DNA from: Robiginitomaculum sp.
GTDB taxonomy: Bacteria; Pseudomonadota; Alphaproteobacteria; Caulobacterales; Maricaulaceae
Direction: 5' to 3'
Assembly (NCBI GenBank): GCA_002732685.1
Contig: NVRS01000004.1
Location: 42,731-48,857, forward strand
DNA: 6,127 nt
Part shown: positions 1 through 5,764 of the stretch, piece by piece
Numbering within the stretch: position 1 is the first letter of the stretch
How the letters are laid out: each line of letters opens with the position of its first letter
Notes under the pieces: generated by a model
Databases searched by the model: none
The model's input: the letters and a program-made list of their open reading frames with translations, nothing else
Told to the model about the DNA's origin: nothing
Made by a program: the position numbers and the translations under genes

Positions 1-26
1 CAGCCGTTGTTGCAAAGTCGAATAAA

Positions 27-965
27 CTACCCGCCAGCTAATCCCGGAACTGCCGGAGAACCGAGCTGGCCTGCTTGTACGGGTATTACCGGCATTGCAC
101 GACTTGTAGCTAGGGGTGCATCAGGATTACTGATCTGATCAGGGGCAGTTTGCGGGCGCGGTACAGGGGTCATATTTTGGGTCAAATCATCATGTAAGGA
201 ACCGTAAAGTGACTGCTGGTTCGGTGCGGCTGTTGGTATCATTGGCGGCATCTGAACTCTGGGTATTTGGGGTGTTCTAGGTGTTTGCAACATTGTAGGC
301 ACAAATTGTTGCGGCGGTCTATTTACCATAACGGCGCGATTTTGATCTTGTTGAGCACGCGTTTGCGCCTGCCCAGCCGCCCGTTTTTGCGCCGCTTGCG
401 CTTGCTCACGGTAGATTTGTTCTCTTGTCATAGAGCGCGGCCGGATAGGGCCAGTGAATGGCCGTAAATTAACCTCTGAAACAGGCTTAAAGCCAACCGG
501 AATGGGGGCCCTTATGATTGTCTCTGCTGGCACAGGTTGTGTAATTCTTGTTATCATATTAACCGGAGGTTTTGAGACGGCACGGCTGGGGGCTGGCTTG
601 GGCATGATTGGTGTACCAACGCGAACCGTGTTTCCGTTAGCCATAGGCACTGCGCGGCTCATTAGCGGGTCAACACGGGTGTTTATTTCTCCGCTGATAC
701 TTATGGGGCTCGACACGGGCGCCGCTTGGCGCGCATTAAACTCACAAATACCGGAACGTGAGCGCGGATTTGGCCTAATAAAATTCCAACCCCGACAGGC
801 TGCATCACCACGGCACTGAGCTTCACACTCGGTATGGCTGTTTGCGGTTATTTTCAAATATGGTTGTCCGGCGCGGTAGGCATATTGATCCGCTGCAAAG
901 CTCAAAACGGGCAGTGACATTAACGCCCCAACTAAAATAGCAATAGTTAAAAAAATACGGCGCAT
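27..965 (-). CDS. Secreted PAN/Apple-like domain protein with long Pro/Gln-rich tail
   Basis: 312 residues, function unknown. A signal peptide is clear: MRR, a hydrophobic stretch to about residue 22, and a likely signal peptidase I cut after SFAA (residue 25). The mature N-terminus (about 28-78) has the layout of a small PAN_4/Apple-type module: a YLKI strand, then Cys47, Cys51, Cys57 and Cys74, with a CRGWNF core (57-62). Such modules are disulfide-bonded and usually bind proteins or carbohydrates. Everything after residue 80 is low-complexity and rich in Pro, Gln, Arg, Met and Ala, with one possible helical Gln/Ala/Arg segment at about 178-212. No catalytic domain is visible. The start is well fixed by AGGAGG five bases upstream. 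The module resembles that in the next gene upstream (1109-1798), suggesting duplication. The long tail could act as a periplasmic spacer or wall-associated region; that is inference. The gene is surely real; the role is open. Confidence 0.85.
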   Translation of the reverse strand: MRRIFLTIAILVGALMSLPVLSFAADQYAYRAGQPYLKITANSHTECEAQCRGDAACRGWNFIRPNPRSRSGICEFNARQAAPVSSPISISGEINTRVDPLMSRAVPMANGNTVRVGTPIMPKPAPSRAVSKPPVNMITRITQPVPAETIIRAPIPVGFKPVSEVNLRPFTGPIRPRSMTREQIYREQAQAAQKRAAGQAQTRAQQDQNRAVMVNRPPQQFVPTMLQTPRTPQIPRVQMPPMIPTAAPNQQSLYGSLHDDLTQNMTPVPRPQTAPDQISNPDAPLATSRAMPVIPVQAGQLGSPAVPGLAGG

Positions 966-970
966 GCAAA

Positions 971-976
971 CCTCCT
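971..976 (-). promoter_or_regulatory. Strong Shine-Dalgarno site for the 27-965 gene
   Basis: Read on the minus strand the bases are AGGAGG, followed by TTTGC and then the ATG at 963-965. This full match to the anti-Shine-Dalgarno sequence at near-ideal spacing fixes the start codon and predicts efficient translation. It is the best ribosome binding site in the window. Confidence 0.85.
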
Positions 977-1034
977 ATATCCACACCCAAAAGGGCGAAT
1001 CATTAGTCCATAGAATGCCAATGAGACGTTAGCG

Positions 1035-1049
1035 ATATGTTAACCATAT
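1035..1049. promoter_or_regulatory. Inverted repeat, possible operator upstream of the 27-965 gene
   Basis: ATATG (1035-1039) and CATAT (1045-1049) are perfect inverted arms around a TTAAC centre (1040-1044). The element sits about 70-84 bp before the ATG of the 27-965 gene, in a 143 bp gap that must hold its promoter if the upstream terminator works. The centre also matches a single CtrA half-site (TTAAC), but no second TTAA lies at the required distance. Arms this short and AT-rich can arise by chance, so this is only a candidate protein-binding site. I could not pick a convincing -10/-35 pair in this gap. Confidence 0.3.
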
Positions 1050-1101
1050 TGAAGGTTTGGCTAATGAGTTTTGGTGGTTTCCGGCACAGCAGTATCTCTG
1101 T

Positions 1102-1132
1102 AAAAAATCTACGGCTGCCCTAACGGGGCAGC
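1102..1132 (-). terminator. Candidate intrinsic terminator overlapping the 3' end of the PAN-CAP gene
   Basis: On the minus strand GCTGCCC and GGGCAGC (1132-1126 and 1120-1114) form a perfect 7 bp GC-rich stem around a 5-base loop. Six U residues (1107-1102) follow after a 6-base gap. The stem lies inside the last codons of the 1109-1798 gene, and its stop codon TAG (1111-1109) falls between stem and U-tract. The gap between stem and U-run is longer than in a textbook terminator, so it may be weak or partial. Its orientation fits ending transcription of the PAN-CAP gene before the 27-965 gene. Confidence 0.5.
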
Positions 1133-1798
1133 AAGCGCCATAGCCCAATAGGTCTGGTATTTTGTTTTGGGTTCATACACTAATGCAATCCCAAAGTCTG
1201 TTACATCTGATCGCAGCAGGGTTTCGTTATGGCTGGGGCTATCTTGCCAAGCCTTAAACACTATATCCCAACTGTTTTGTCCAACGGCTACATTCTCTGC
1301 AGCGATACTAAAATCGTAGCCCTGTCTCTGTATCCTCTCACCCAGGAGGGAACCGTCACTACCTATGTGTGACATATTACCGTGCCGCGCCAAATCATCT
1401 GTGTGTACTTTCGATGCGGCACTAAGCTGACAGTTGAGTATAACTGGGCTTAAGCCGTATTGGCGGCGGTAATCATTGAGGTCAGCCAGCGCCATATTCG
1501 CATTCAAGGGTGTCGGTGGTACGGACGGGAACAAAGGGTTGGCACCAAAACCATTATTAAGATGGCATATGACCACAGGCTTGGTGACATCCGGTTGCAC
1601 AGATTGCGCCCCGCGGCACGTATCACTGTCTGCCTTACACAAGGCCGAGCATTCTTCAAAGGATTTCACAATGGCTTCAAGATAGGTACCGTCATTTGGC
1701 AAAGATTTATTGTCTGTCGCCGCCACAATTTGCCAAACTCCAACCAAGCTGAAGCAAGCGGCAATCAGGCTTACAAATCTAACATTCTGCATACGCAT
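1109..1798 (-). CDS. Secreted PAN-like + CAP/SCP domain protein
   Basis: 229 residues, probably exported. A hydrophobic N-terminus (about 7-25) ends in VAA, giving a likely cut near residue 27. Residues about 39-81 hold a four-cysteine module (Cys50, Cys54, Cys61, Cys78) resembling the PAN/Apple-like module of the neighbouring 27-965 gene: both begin with YL, share an EC-x3-C core, a CRG after the third Cys and an IC pair at the fourth. A Pro-rich linker (about 87-98) leads to a CAP/SCP (PF00188-type) domain, about 104-222. Its family signatures are visible: His132 in VHTDDLA, MSHIGSDG with His144, GERI with Glu154, AENVAVG with Glu168, SPSHNETLL with His190, and the closing YWAMALA strand. 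Bacterial CAP proteins are secreted; their biochemical activity is poorly defined, with lipid, wall or protein binding proposed. ATG at 1796-1798 has GGAT upstream; Met3 is an alternative start. A CtrA-type box lies 44-58 bp upstream. Confidence 0.88.
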   Translation of the reverse strand: MRMQNVRFVSLIAACFSLVGVWQIVAATDNKSLPNDGTYLEAIVKSFEECSALCKADSDTCRGAQSVQPDVTKPVVICHLNNGFGANPLFPSVPPTPLNANMALADLNDYRRQYGLSPVILNCQLSAASKVHTDDLARHGNMSHIGSDGSLLGERIQRQGYDFSIAAENVAVGQNSWDIVFKAWQDSPSHNETLLRSDVTDFGIALVYEPKTKYQTYWAMALAAPLGQP

Positions 1799-1841
1799 CG
1801 CTTATCCATCAAAACCAAAACACAGACTGTCCATCTGTACA

Positions 1842-1856
1842 TTAAATATAGCTTAA
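1842..1856. promoter_or_regulatory. Consensus CtrA-binding box (TTAA-N7-TTAA) upstream of the PAN-CAP gene
   Basis: TTAA at 1842-1845 and TTAA at 1853-1856 are separated by exactly seven bases, the full CtrA recognition pattern described in Caulobacter and relatives. It is palindromic, so it reads the same on both strands. It lies 44-58 bp upstream of the ATG at 1798. If it covers the -35 region, as in CtrA-activated promoters, transcription would start near 1810-1815 with a short leader. No good -10 is visible there. A TATATT on the minus strand overlaps the box itself, so repression is also possible. With equal bases, eight fixed positions occur by chance about once per 65 kb, more often in AT-rich gaps. 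A ctrA gene lies in the same window. Confidence 0.55.
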
Positions 1857-1922
1857 TTTAAGGTTATGACCGCATTAAGCTTACGACACCTGCCGTTCAT
1901 GTAGCTCAGGATTACATTTCTC

Positions 1923-1942
1923 CTAGCAATCCAATTGCCTAG
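1923..1942. repeat. Short imperfect inverted repeat in the PBP/PAN-CAP gap
   Basis: GCAAT (1926-1930) and ATTGC (1934-1938) form a 5 bp stem with a CCA loop. CTA (1923-1925) and TAG (1940-1942) extend it after a single bulged C (1939). No U-tract follows on either strand, so it is not a typical intrinsic terminator for the PBP gene. The rest of the 219 bp gap (1799-2017) shows no gene and, apart from the CtrA box, nothing I can name. Confidence 0.3.
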
Positions 1943-2017
1943 CATGTTTAAAATACAAGCCTGCAAACTTTCCCCTCTCACCATGCATTCTTTGTGTTCA
2001 GGTTTTAATTTCCATAC

Positions 2018-4015
2018 TTAATTGGCAGAGCGTGCCGAGGTCTTTGCCACTTGCCCATTAGCCAAATTACGTTCTCGCGTGAGCCTTTTGGTCAGGGTTT
2101 CGTAAAAAGATATGAGCGCGCGCGTTTCTGCATCTGCTACGCGGGGTGCGGGCGCTTTTAGGGGACGACGTTTTTTACCCTTGTGGGCTTCGAGCATGTA
2201 CATTTTCCACGCATCGACAGGCAACAACCCGCCCGTAATTTTTTTCATGGGTGTGTTGTTATCATTACCCATCCATACACCCGTAGTGTAATCGGCGGTA
2301 AACCCAATGAACCAAGCGTCACGGTAATCCTGTGATGTACCTGTCTTTCCAGCTACTTGCCGTTCATCCATTTTGGCGCCGCGTCCGGTACCAGTTTCCA
2401 CAGCGTCTCGCAACATGCCGGTCATTTGCCTAGCATAAGGCAGGGCATATACGCGCTCTGACGGGCGGACTCTGTGCGTAAACAGGTTCTTACCAGCTGT
2501 ATCCGTAATATTATCTATTAAATAAGGCGGATGTTTCAGCCCTTCATTGGCAAACACCATAAATGCGGCAGTCATATCGATTAAGTGTACTTCCGAAGAA
2601 CCTAGGGCGATAGAATAATTTGCGCCGAGTTTTGTGGTAATGCCAAACCTGTTCGCCAGTTCGACAACTTTATCAGGCCCTACCTCGGCAGCCACTTGTG
2701 CGGCAACAGTATTTATGGAGAGCTTCAGGGCTTCGCGGAGTGTCAAGGGCCCCCGGTAGCGGCGTGTGTAATTTTTTGGTGACCATTCGGTTTCACCGCT
2801 ACCAATTGTGGTTGGTTGGTCAATACGCACTGTACCCGGCGTAAACCCAGCCTCGAGAGCAGTGGCATAGACGAAGGCTTTGAATGATGATCCCGGTTGA
2901 CGCAAGGCTTGTGTAGCACGGTTGAACTTGCTTTCATTATAATCGCGACCACCGACAAGTGCGCGTATCGCACCAGTTTCAGTCTCGATACTGACCAGTG
3001 CGCCATCACTAACTTTTTTAGTATGTTGGAATTTATCCACCACCGTCGTAATAGTTTTCAGCGCATAGACTTGCAGTTTCGTATCTATCGTAGTGTGTAT
3101 AATTAAATCCCCGGACTGTGTGCCGATCAAGCCTTTTGCTTGTTCGGCAACCATATCAAATACATGCCCAAGATTATTTTCATCCAGATAACCACTTTTC
3201 CCAATTTTCAACGCGGCTGGTTTCAACTCAGCATCCTGCAGTTCCTGAGGCGATATTTTGCCTTGGGCCATCATGCTTTGCAAAATTAACCGTGATCTGC
3301 CCGCAGAAGCCTCAGGGTTTTTTATAGGGTCGTATGTGGACGGTGCCTTTGGGAGAGACGCTAAAACCACTGCTTCAGACAAGGAAATTTCTTGTGCAGA
3401 CTTCCCGAACAGTCGTTGGGATGCCGCCTCAACACCGAAAGCCCGATTGCCGAGATCAACTCGGTTAAGATACAGCTCCAGAATTTCTTGCTTGGACAGC
3501 ATTTGCTCCATTTTGTAAGCAAGCCACATTTCCTGGAATTTACGTTTATACGTTTTCTCACGGGTCAAAACCATATTCTTGACCAATTGTTGGGTCAGCG
3601 TCGAACCGCCTTGAACTTTTTTTCCAGCTTTGGAGTTTTCTATAAGAGCACGAAAAATGGCTTTGCGGTCTATACCCGGATGCTCCCAAAACCGCTGATC
3701 TTCTATGGCCAAAAACGCATCTGGTAGCCATGGCGGCATTTCAGATAGCTTAAGCGGGCGTCCATAAAAAGGGCCACGGTGACCAATCACTGCACCGTCT
3801 CTGTCCAACAGGGTAATGTTGGGTTGTAGGTTTTTCCCCCACATTGATTGCTTGGTTGGTAGTTCTGGCAGGCCGTCCAGTAAATAACTTCGTGCTGATA
3901 AAAAGGAGGCCGCTCCAATCAAAAATAGGCTCAGCAAAACACCCCACACCCAGCGGCGTTTTTTCTTGTCGCCGTTTTCATTGACAACATTCATATCTGC
4001 TCGATATGTCTCCAT
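2018..4015 (-). CDS. Class A penicillin-binding protein (bifunctional transglycosylase/transpeptidase, PBP1A family)
   Basis: 665 residues. It polymerises lipid II into glycan strands and cross-links their peptides at the outer face of the inner membrane. A short basic cytoplasmic tail (DKKKRR) precedes one membrane anchor (about 22-42). The GT51 glycosyltransferase shows all its motifs: EDQRFWEHPG (105-114, catalytic Glu105), GGSTLTQQ (136-143), RKFQE (158-162) and KQEILELYLN (175-184). The transpeptidase domain (about 335-610) has SSFK with nucleophile Ser376, SIN at 433-435 and KTGT at 557-560. It is shorter than E. coli PBP1A (about 850) and seems to lack the extra OB-type insert and long tail; it ends in a basic segment. 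No PBP1C-type C-terminal domain is visible. The start at 4015 has AAAGGGGAG just upstream, slightly close; Met8 (3994) is a weaker alternative. It is divergent from the YcgN gene, and I see no terminator after it. Which cell-cycle or polar growth role it has cannot be told from sequence. Confidence 0.96.
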   Translation of the reverse strand: METYRADMNVVNENGDKKKRRWVWGVLLSLFLIGAASFLSARSYLLDGLPELPTKQSMWGKNLQPNITLLDRDGAVIGHRGPFYGRPLKLSEMPPWLPDAFLAIEDQRFWEHPGIDRKAIFRALIENSKAGKKVQGGSTLTQQLVKNMVLTREKTYKRKFQEMWLAYKMEQMLSKQEILELYLNRVDLGNRAFGVEAASQRLFGKSAQEISLSEAVVLASLPKAPSTYDPIKNPEASAGRSRLILQSMMAQGKISPQELQDAELKPAALKIGKSGYLDENNLGHVFDMVAEQAKGLIGTQSGDLIIHTTIDTKLQVYALKTITTVVDKFQHTKKVSDGALVSIETETGAIRALVGGRDYNESKFNRATQALRQPGSSFKAFVYATALEAGFTPGTVRIDQPTTIGSGETEWSPKNYTRRYRGPLTLREALKLSINTVAAQVAAEVGPDKVVELANRFGITTKLGANYSIALGSSEVHLIDMTAAFMVFANEGLKHPPYLIDNITDTAGKNLFTHRVRPSERVYALPYARQMTGMLRDAVETGTGRGAKMDERQVAGKTGTSQDYRDAWFIGFTADYTTGVWMGNDNNTPMKKITGGLLPVDAWKMYMLEAHKGKKRRPLKAPAPRVADAETRALISFYETLTKRLTRERNLANGQVAKTSARSAN

Positions 4016-4017
4016 AC

Positions 4018-4025
4018 TCCCCTTT
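4018..4025 (-). promoter_or_regulatory. Ribosome binding site of the PBP gene
   Basis: On the minus strand AAAGGGGA lies directly before GT and the ATG at 4013-4015. Pairing through AAGG gives about five bases of spacing; pairing through GGGGA gives only two. It supports Met1 over Met8, whose upstream region has only a distant GGAG. Confidence 0.5.
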
Positions 4026-4050
4026 AACGTCTAAAAGGCTAAATGCCCAG

Positions 4051-4079
4051 TTGGTTTTTCATCTTAATGCGGTAAGAAT
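4051..4079 (+). promoter_or_regulatory. Possible weak promoter for the YcgN-esterase pair
   Basis: TTGGTT (4051-4056) and AAGAAT (4074-4079) are spaced by 17 bases in the 98 bp divergent gap. They match the sigma-70 consensus at 3/6 and 4/6 positions, so the call rests mostly on location. A perfect TTGACA at 4091-4096 is too near the 4114 start to serve this gene as a -35. I found no convincing promoter on the minus strand for the PBP gene in the same gap. Confidence 0.25.
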
Positions 4080-4113
4080 ACGGCATGAGTTTGACAACGG
4101 AAAAAATTCTTTA

Positions 4114-4578
4114 ATGACTAAGCCCTTTTGGAAAACCAAAAGCCTTAGCCAAATAAGCAAGGATGAATGGGAAAGCCTCTGTGATGGTTGTGGTAAATGC
4201 TGCCTGCTACGCATGGAAGATGAGGATAATGCCAATATCTATGTCACAGATATCCGGTGCAAACTTCTTGACGCGGGCACATGTCGCTGTAAAAATTATG
4301 ATACCCGCAAACTATATGTGCCGGATTGCGTACAGCTAACCGCGAAAAATGTAAGTAAACTGCACTGGATTCCCCGTACTTGCGCCTACAGGTTATTGGC
4401 CGAAGGCAAAGATTTGCCCGACTGGCATTATCTGGTCAGCGGCGACAAAAATACAATCCACAGGGCAGGCATGAGCGTGCAAAATGCAACAGTTCACGAA
4501 CTTGACGTCGATGAAGACGAGCACACCAAACATATAACAATCTGGCCCGGTGAGCCGGATGTATTGCCAGATACTTAA
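4114..4578 (+). CDS. YcgN-family cysteine-cluster protein (UPF0260)
   Basis: 154 residues from the chosen start. It clearly matches the YcgN/UPF0260 family: FWKTKSL near the start, EWESLCDGCGKCC (18-30), CRCKNYDTR (57-65), PDC (70-72) and TCAYRLLAEGKDLP (89-102) are all family signatures. Nine cysteines (23, 26, 29, 30, 49, 57, 59, 72, 90) form a probable metal or iron-sulfur site; the CxxCxxCC block is the hallmark. There is no signal peptide, so it is predicted cytosolic. The biochemical function of the family is not established. An in-frame ATG at 4006 would add 36 residues, but that stretch overlaps the divergent PBP gene's start and ribosome binding site and has no family counterpart, whereas ATG 4114 gives the usual N-terminus. 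Its Shine-Dalgarno is poor (GGA at 4099-4101), so translation may be modest. It ends 21 bp before the esterase gene, suggesting one transcript. The acidic DVDEDE segment near the C-terminus (131-136) is unremarkable. Confidence 0.93.
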   Translation: MTKPFWKTKSLSQISKDEWESLCDGCGKCCLLRMEDEDNANIYVTDIRCKLLDAGTCRCKNYDTRKLYVPDCVQLTAKNVSKLHWIPRTCAYRLLAEGKDLPDWHYLVSGDKNTIHRAGMSVQNATVHELDVDEDEHTKHITIWPGEPDVLPDT

Positions 4579-4599
4579 ATCGCTCAAAAGGAAATAAAA

Positions 4600-5703
4600 A
4601 TGAAGTTAAGGAACATAGTACCCATCTTATTTATGGGCTTAGTTGTCGGCGCATGCACACCCGCCGATAGTACAAAAATTGATGCGCTAACTACAAATGA
4701 TGCAGAACTTACCCAAGTTGGTAGTAGCAGTCCGGAACCGCTGATAATGGGGCAGATTTATACCATCACTTCAAGTGTTTTAGGTGCAGACCGCCGTTTG
4801 ACTGTGCGTTTACCATTTTATTATGACAAAGAACCTGAGCGGAAGTTTCCTGTTGTCTATGTAATCGACGGTGGACCTGAGCAAGACTTTCCGCATATAG
4901 CGGGCATTGCCCAATCTCGGGATATCAACTTCACGTTTGAACCTTTTATTCTTGTTGGTGTGGAAACCGTTAACCGCCGTTACCAAATCACACCGCCAGT
5001 GAGCGATCCTGATTTTTACGAAAAAGAATTGGGCACTAGGCCAGGCGGTTCCGAAGATTTCCGCAAGTTTTTGCGCGAAGATATAATGCCGTGGGTTGAA
5101 GATAAATACCGCACCAACGGGCAAGATGCTGTTATCGGAGAATCTCTCGGTGGTCTATTCATCGTCGAAACCTTTCTCAAAGATCCGACATTATTTGACG
5201 ATTATATTGCCGTATCCCCAAGCCTATGGTGGGACGAAATGACTTTGGGTAAAGGTGCAGCATTGGATCTCGCAGCCATGCCTGCAGGAAAACGTCGCCT
5301 GTATTTAACCATGGGCGATGAAGCTGTGCTTATGCAGGAAGGCTTGGATAAACTAGTAGCGGCTCTAGAAGCAAACACACCGGAGGGATTGGGTTGGACA
5401 TATATTGAACGCAAAGACAGTGAGAGCCATGCCAGCATCTACCATGTAGCTGCTCTAGATGCGTTTCGCGCACTCTATCTTGTACCTGCCCGAACTGGTG
5501 GTTCTAATCCGGCTACATTTACGAACGGAATAGTTCCGCCCTTAACCGCAGCTGTGAAGGAAAACCTCGAGCACGCTTGTGACCGCGAACATGCGACCAC
5601 AATAAGTTTCAAAGAGAAAAATAAATATCCCAACACTTGGCGCGGCATGTGCTTGGTCATGAAGCCGGGTGCAAAAGCAACTGCCGGACACTTAGATTAC
5701 TAA
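4600..5703 (+). CDS. Predicted lipoprotein esterase, alpha/beta hydrolase (Fes/BesA/YbbA-like)
   Basis: 367 residues. The N-terminus is a lipoprotein signal: MKLR, a hydrophobic core and lipobox VGAC with Cys19 as the lipidated residue, so the enzyme should be membrane-anchored outside the cytosol. A Ser/Thr-rich linker (about 20-45) precedes an esterase-D-type alpha/beta hydrolase domain (PF00756/COG2819-like), about 50-297. VVYVIDGG (85-92) is the first core strand with its oxyanion-side loop. GESLGG (180-185) is the nucleophile elbow with Ser182. SPSLWWD (206-212) is a family signature. SESHASIYH carries the likely catalytic His277. The acid is less certain; Asp240 or Glu241 in TMGDEA is plausible. 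Relatives cleave esters of siderophores, peptides or carbohydrates; no iron genes lie nearby, so the substrate is unknown. Residues after about 300 form an extra tail with Cys327 and Cys351, a possible disulfide. AAGGA lies about seven bases before the ATG. A strong terminator follows immediately. Confidence 0.9.
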   Translation: MKLRNIVPILFMGLVVGACTPADSTKIDALTTNDAELTQVGSSSPEPLIMGQIYTITSSVLGADRRLTVRLPFYYDKEPERKFPVVYVIDGGPEQDFPHIAGIAQSRDINFTFEPFILVGVETVNRRYQITPPVSDPDFYEKELGTRPGGSEDFRKFLREDIMPWVEDKYRTNGQDAVIGESLGGLFIVETFLKDPTLFDDYIAVSPSLWWDEMTLGKGAALDLAAMPAGKRRLYLTMGDEAVLMQEGLDKLVAALEANTPEGLGWTYIERKDSESHASIYHVAALDAFRALYLVPARTGGSNPATFTNGIVPPLTAAVKENLEHACDREHATTISFKEKNKYPNTWRGMCLVMKPGAKATAGHLDY

Positions 5704-5707
5704 AACT

Positions 5708-5743
5708 AAAAACCCCGCCTTGGTAATCCAAGACGGGGTTTTT
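5708..5743. terminator. Bidirectional intrinsic terminator between the esterase gene and ctrA
   Basis: The stem CCCCG-C-CTTGG / CCAAG-A-CGGGG (5713-5723 and 5728-5738) has a single C-A mismatch (5718/5733) and a TAAT loop (5724-5727). A-run 5708-5712 on the left and T-run 5739-5743 on the right extend the pairing and supply U-tracts on both strands. It begins four bases after the esterase stop and ends 21 bp from the ctrA stop, so one element can end both convergent transcripts. Confidence 0.93.
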
Positions 5744-5764
5744 ATACTTCGTGGGAGGAAGTTT

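Noticed and set aside
454..819. 121-codon open frame on the plus strand inside the PAN protein gene
   Set aside because: It lies wholly antisense to a well-supported gene with a signal peptide and strong ribosome binding site, has no recognisable domain, and arises from the low-complexity composition there.
997..1001. GANTC (CcrM methylation) site upstream of the 27-965 gene
   Set aside because: Such a site is expected about every 256 bases by chance; one copy is not evidence of methylation-dependent control.
1039..1054. TTAAC at 1040-1044 as a second CtrA box
   Set aside because: No TTAA occurs seven bases away on either side, so it is only a half-site.
1754..1768. LIAAC near the start of the PAN-CAP protein as a lipobox
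   Set aside because: Cys15 sits in the middle of the hydrophobic stretch with more hydrophobic residues after it; a signal peptidase I cut near residue 27 fits better.
1460..1861. 133-codon plus-strand open frame antisense to the PAN-CAP gene
   Set aside because: The opposite strand carries clear CAP motifs; this frame has no family features and runs through the promoter region.
1866..1904. Twelve-codon plus-strand open frame in the 1799-2017 gap
   Set aside because: Too short, the ribosome binding site spacing is wrong, and nothing suggests a leader peptide for a downstream gene on that strand.
1897..1910. GTAGCTCAG-like string recalling a tRNA D-arm
   Set aside because: No acceptor stem, anticodon arm or TTCGA loop lies at the right distances on either strand.
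3392..3727. 111-codon plus-strand frame antisense to the glycosyltransferase domain
   Set aside because: The minus-strand frame contains all GT51 motifs; the plus frame is a composition shadow.
4091..4096. Perfect TTGACA as a -35 element for the YcgN gene
   Set aside because: A -10 at proper spacing would fall on the start codon, and no such hexamer is present.
4006..4113. In-frame upstream ATG giving a 190-residue YcgN protein
   Set aside because: The added 36 residues overlap the divergent PBP start and its ribosome binding site, and do not resemble the family N-terminus, which begins close to FWKTKSL.
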